Origin: AWTP1-13 sp963820375
GTDB lineage: Bacteria > Pseudomonadota > Alphaproteobacteria > Rhizobiales > Hyphomicrobiaceae
DNA: 64,000 bases
Assembly: GCA_963820375.1 (NCBI GenBank)
Contig: CAWFZX010000029.1
Span: 203,930-267,929, forward strand
Reading direction: 5' to 3'
Position numbers and translations under genes: made by a program. The number at the start of each line of letters is the position of its first letter. The first letter of the stretch is position 1. Shown piece after piece: positions 62,208-64,000 of the stretch. Under the pieces are notes generated by a model. The model was not told the DNA's origin. It worked only from the letters and a program-made list of their open reading frames with translations, and did not search any database.

Positions 62208-62444
62208 ATGCTCAGCTTCAGCATCGCGAATTCGGGTCGCACAATCCAGATTTACTGCGACGACCTTGGGATTTCTAAGCTTGTCGATGTGTTGAACGGC
62301 TTGCGTGGGTCGGGAAGTCACATCCACTTGTGGGGACCTCCTCTCGGACACGACATAAGTACCAAGACCCCATTTGATGAGGCCGCGGTCCCCGAGGTGA
62401 TCATCAGTCACGGCGGTGACGAGACGCCAGAGCCTTCTCTCTGA
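62208..62444 (+). CDS. Imm32-like immunity-type protein
   Basis: The 78-residue protein, from ATG 62208, reads SFSIANSGRTIQIYCDDLG, ISKLVDVLNGL, a HIHLWGPPLG strand and VPEVIISHGGD at the end. This follows the order of the Imm32 immunity family as I recall it: an early acidic Gly, a leucine helix, HxHL, and a final VxIxxG strand. No toxin partner is visible in the window. An upstream ATG at 62121 is open but lacks similarity. Family call tentative. Confidence 0.48.
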   Translation: MLSFSIANSGRTIQIYCDDLGISKLVDVLNGLRGSGSHIHLWGPPLGHDISTKTPFDEAAVPEVIISHGGDETPEPSL

Positions 62445-62898
62445 GAAAATTGGTATCCCGGTGGTGGGACCATCGCGACCCACGGATTGCATATCCGATG
62501 GTGGTGGAACGCCAAGAGCGGCGGAACGGAATTCCAACCTACGGCACAACTGGATAGAAAATTCGTAGTTGGACCTCGCGTTGGTCGGCTATTGGGCCAC
62601 CTTGCTGAAGTTGGAGAGATCTGATCCCGACGAAGGGGGAGTTGATCGTGTCACGGTCCATGTCACATGGGTCAATGACCCAAGTCGCCACCATTTATCG
62701 CGGGTATCCGGCCATGTCGGCGGTTGACTGGGAGAGGCCGCCGGAAAGGGCGTGTTGGCTCTCACGTAGCGCTCCGATCTTGGCTACTTTGGTCACAGGA
62801 TGTCACCAGCACGCGAGCTTCAGGCCCAGGCCCGCTGGTCTTCCAAGGGAGTATGTTCGAATTGCGCTAACGTCGCTCGTGACGGGCTGATCGTTGCT
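62445..62898. other. Right edge of the accessory region
   Basis: About 450 bases with no gene recognised; short frames only. Confidence 0.45.
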
Positions 62899-62923
62899 CC
62901 GGGGCAGCCCGAGGCTGCCCCGG
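62899..62923 (-). terminator. Hairpin after the TRAP binding-protein gene
   Basis: Perfect 11-bp arms CCGGGGCAGCC and GGCTGCCCCGG with a 3-base loop, 14 bases past the minus-strand stop. No T-run. Confidence 0.62.
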
Positions 62924-62937
62924 GGTCCCAACTCCTC

Positions 62938-64000
62938 TCAGTCGAGGTAGCTCGCCTTCAGCTCCTGGGCCTTGCCCCAGATGGCGTACTTCTTGCGGAA
63001 GTCGAGGTAGTGATCGGCCACCTTTTTAAAAATCGGGTCCTTGGCCAACTCCTCCTGGAGCACCTCGAGCCAAGCCTTCTCGAATGCCGCCAGGTCCTTG
63101 TCGCTCCAGCGCTTGACCTGCACTTGGTACTTGGCGCGCATCTCCGCCATGGCATCGAACTGCATGGCTTGGGTCTCGCTATAAGTGAAGGCTATCTGAG
63201 CTTCACCTGCAGTCTCGATCATCGCCTTGTAGGCCTCAGGTAGCGCGTCCCAGGCCTTCTTGTTCATCAAGAGTTCTCCACACGAGACCTGTTGATGCCA
63301 GCCGGGGAAGTAGTTGAACTTTGCGATCTGAGGGAAGCCGAGCTTGATGTCCATCATTCGCATCGAGAACTCTGTGGCATCGATGACGCCGCGCTCAAGC
63401 GCCGGATAGATGTCAGCGGCCGCCAGTAGCTGCGTTGACACGCCAAGCTTCTGCATCACCTGAGCGCCGAGGCCGAAGAAGCGCATCTTCAAGCCCCTTA
63501 GCTCCTCAATCGACTTGACTTCTTTGCGGAACCGCCCGGAGGTCTCTGGCCCGATGCAGCTGGCATCCACCGCCACGAGATCATGCTTGGCGTAAATCTC
63601 GTCCCGCAGCTTGTTGCCACCACCGTGCCACTTCCAGGCCAGGAACTCCCCCGACGGGGAGCCGAACGGCACCGTGGTGAAGAAGGCCAGCGACGGGTAC
63701 TTGCCAGTGTGGTAACCGGGCGTCGTCCGGCGCAACTCGATCGAGCCCTTGGACACGGCTTCGAAGCACTCGAGCGGTGGGATGAGGGCACCTGGCTCAT
63801 AGAACTTCATTTCGAACTTGCCGCCGGACATGCGGTCAATGTTCTTGGAGAAGCGCAGGGCGGAAGGACCAAGGTGAGTGAGCCAGTGCGAAGGCGCTCT
63901 GCATCTTGCAACGGATCTTGTCCTGGGCGTTGACATCAGTCGCCAGCACGCTGCACAAGGCCGTCGCGCCTAGCAAGCCCAGCTTATTTAGGTGCTTCCA
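62938..64000 (-). pseudogene. TRAP transporter solute-binding protein DctP, frameshifted and cut by the window edge
   Basis: The reading frame to 63936 has the DctP core: FSKNIDRMSGGKFEMKFYEP, PPLECFEAVSKGS, FGSPSGEFLAWKW and the final RKKYAIWGKAQEL. The N-terminal signal region (HLNKLGLLGATALCSVLA, NAQDKIRCKMQSAFAL) is in another frame from 64000 down to about 63890, so a single frameshift near 63885 breaks the gene. A second oddity is IELRRTTPGYHTGKYP where relatives have a short WTTPGY segment. DctP captures C4-dicarboxylates or 2-oxo acids in the periplasm for the DctQM permease. The 5' start is beyond the window. Sequence error cannot be excluded. Confidence 0.75.

Overview
The window looks like the chromosome of a high-GC alphaproteobacterium (Rhodospirillales/Hyphomicrobiales-like). 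The evidence is a linked crotonyl-CoA carboxylase/reductase and ethylmalonyl-CoA mutase pair, a CIRCE-controlled groESL operon, the ileS-lspA-lipoprotein-M16-M16 gene order, a PF09859-type oxygenase, and Bug, TRAP and Fe solute-binding proteins. No taxon was assigned by search.

Core part 1-44.1 kb. It starts with a two-subunit 2-oxoacid:ferredoxin oxidoreductase (korAB) overlapping an FkbM methyltransferase, followed by a Bug-type binding protein, a cyclopropane-fatty-acid synthase split by an in-frame TGA, a fumarylacetoacetate-hydrolase homologue, an MBL-fold hydrolase and groESL. Next come a UgpB-like binding protein, a D-threonine aldolase/DSD1-like PLP enzyme, an MmgE/PrpD protein, a HerA-like ATPase with a small protein that repeats its C-terminal tail, a PhnZ-like HD protein, an orphan methylmalonyl-CoA mutase small subunit between two GFA-family proteins, an AMP-dependent acyl-CoA ligase and a cupin. 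Then follow the M16 pair (one active, one inactive), a lipoprotein, lspA and ileS, an Fe3+ binding protein, a 2OG-Fe(II) oxygenase, an aminotransferase, a ketopantoate-reductase-like protein, the divergent ecm/ccr pair, an ACT protein, a minimal metallopeptidase and a FecCD/FecE-type importer. The importer may supply cobalamin or iron; B12 uptake would fit the two B12-dependent mutases.

Element scar 44.4-50.1 kb. The first 40 bases of a tRNA-Thr region occur twice, at 44408 and at 50037, the second copy being the intact tRNA-Thr(CGU). Between them lie a 111-bp tandem duplication, an OmpR-type regulator, a TorS-like hybrid kinase, a frameshifted relaxase C-terminus and a frameshifted tyrosine-recombinase C-terminus that ends beside the tRNA. 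This reads as the decayed remains of an integrative element that used the 5' half or anticodon loop of the tRNA. An IS481-family insertion sits 11 bases past the tRNA CCA.

Accessory region 51.4-62.9 kb. It is visibly less GC-rich and gene-sparse, and nearly everything in it is unrecognised. It holds a frame-disrupted autotransporter-like gene, several short proteins with N-terminal membrane segments (one of the superinfection-exclusion B type), a ribbon-helix-helix protein with a palindrome over its start site, a small winged-helix protein, a protein with a C-terminal J domain, a 60-bp dispersed repeat and an Imm32-like protein. The content suggests a prophage/ICE-derived or defence-type island, but no complete known system can be named. 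A frameshifted TRAP DctP gene runs off the right edge.
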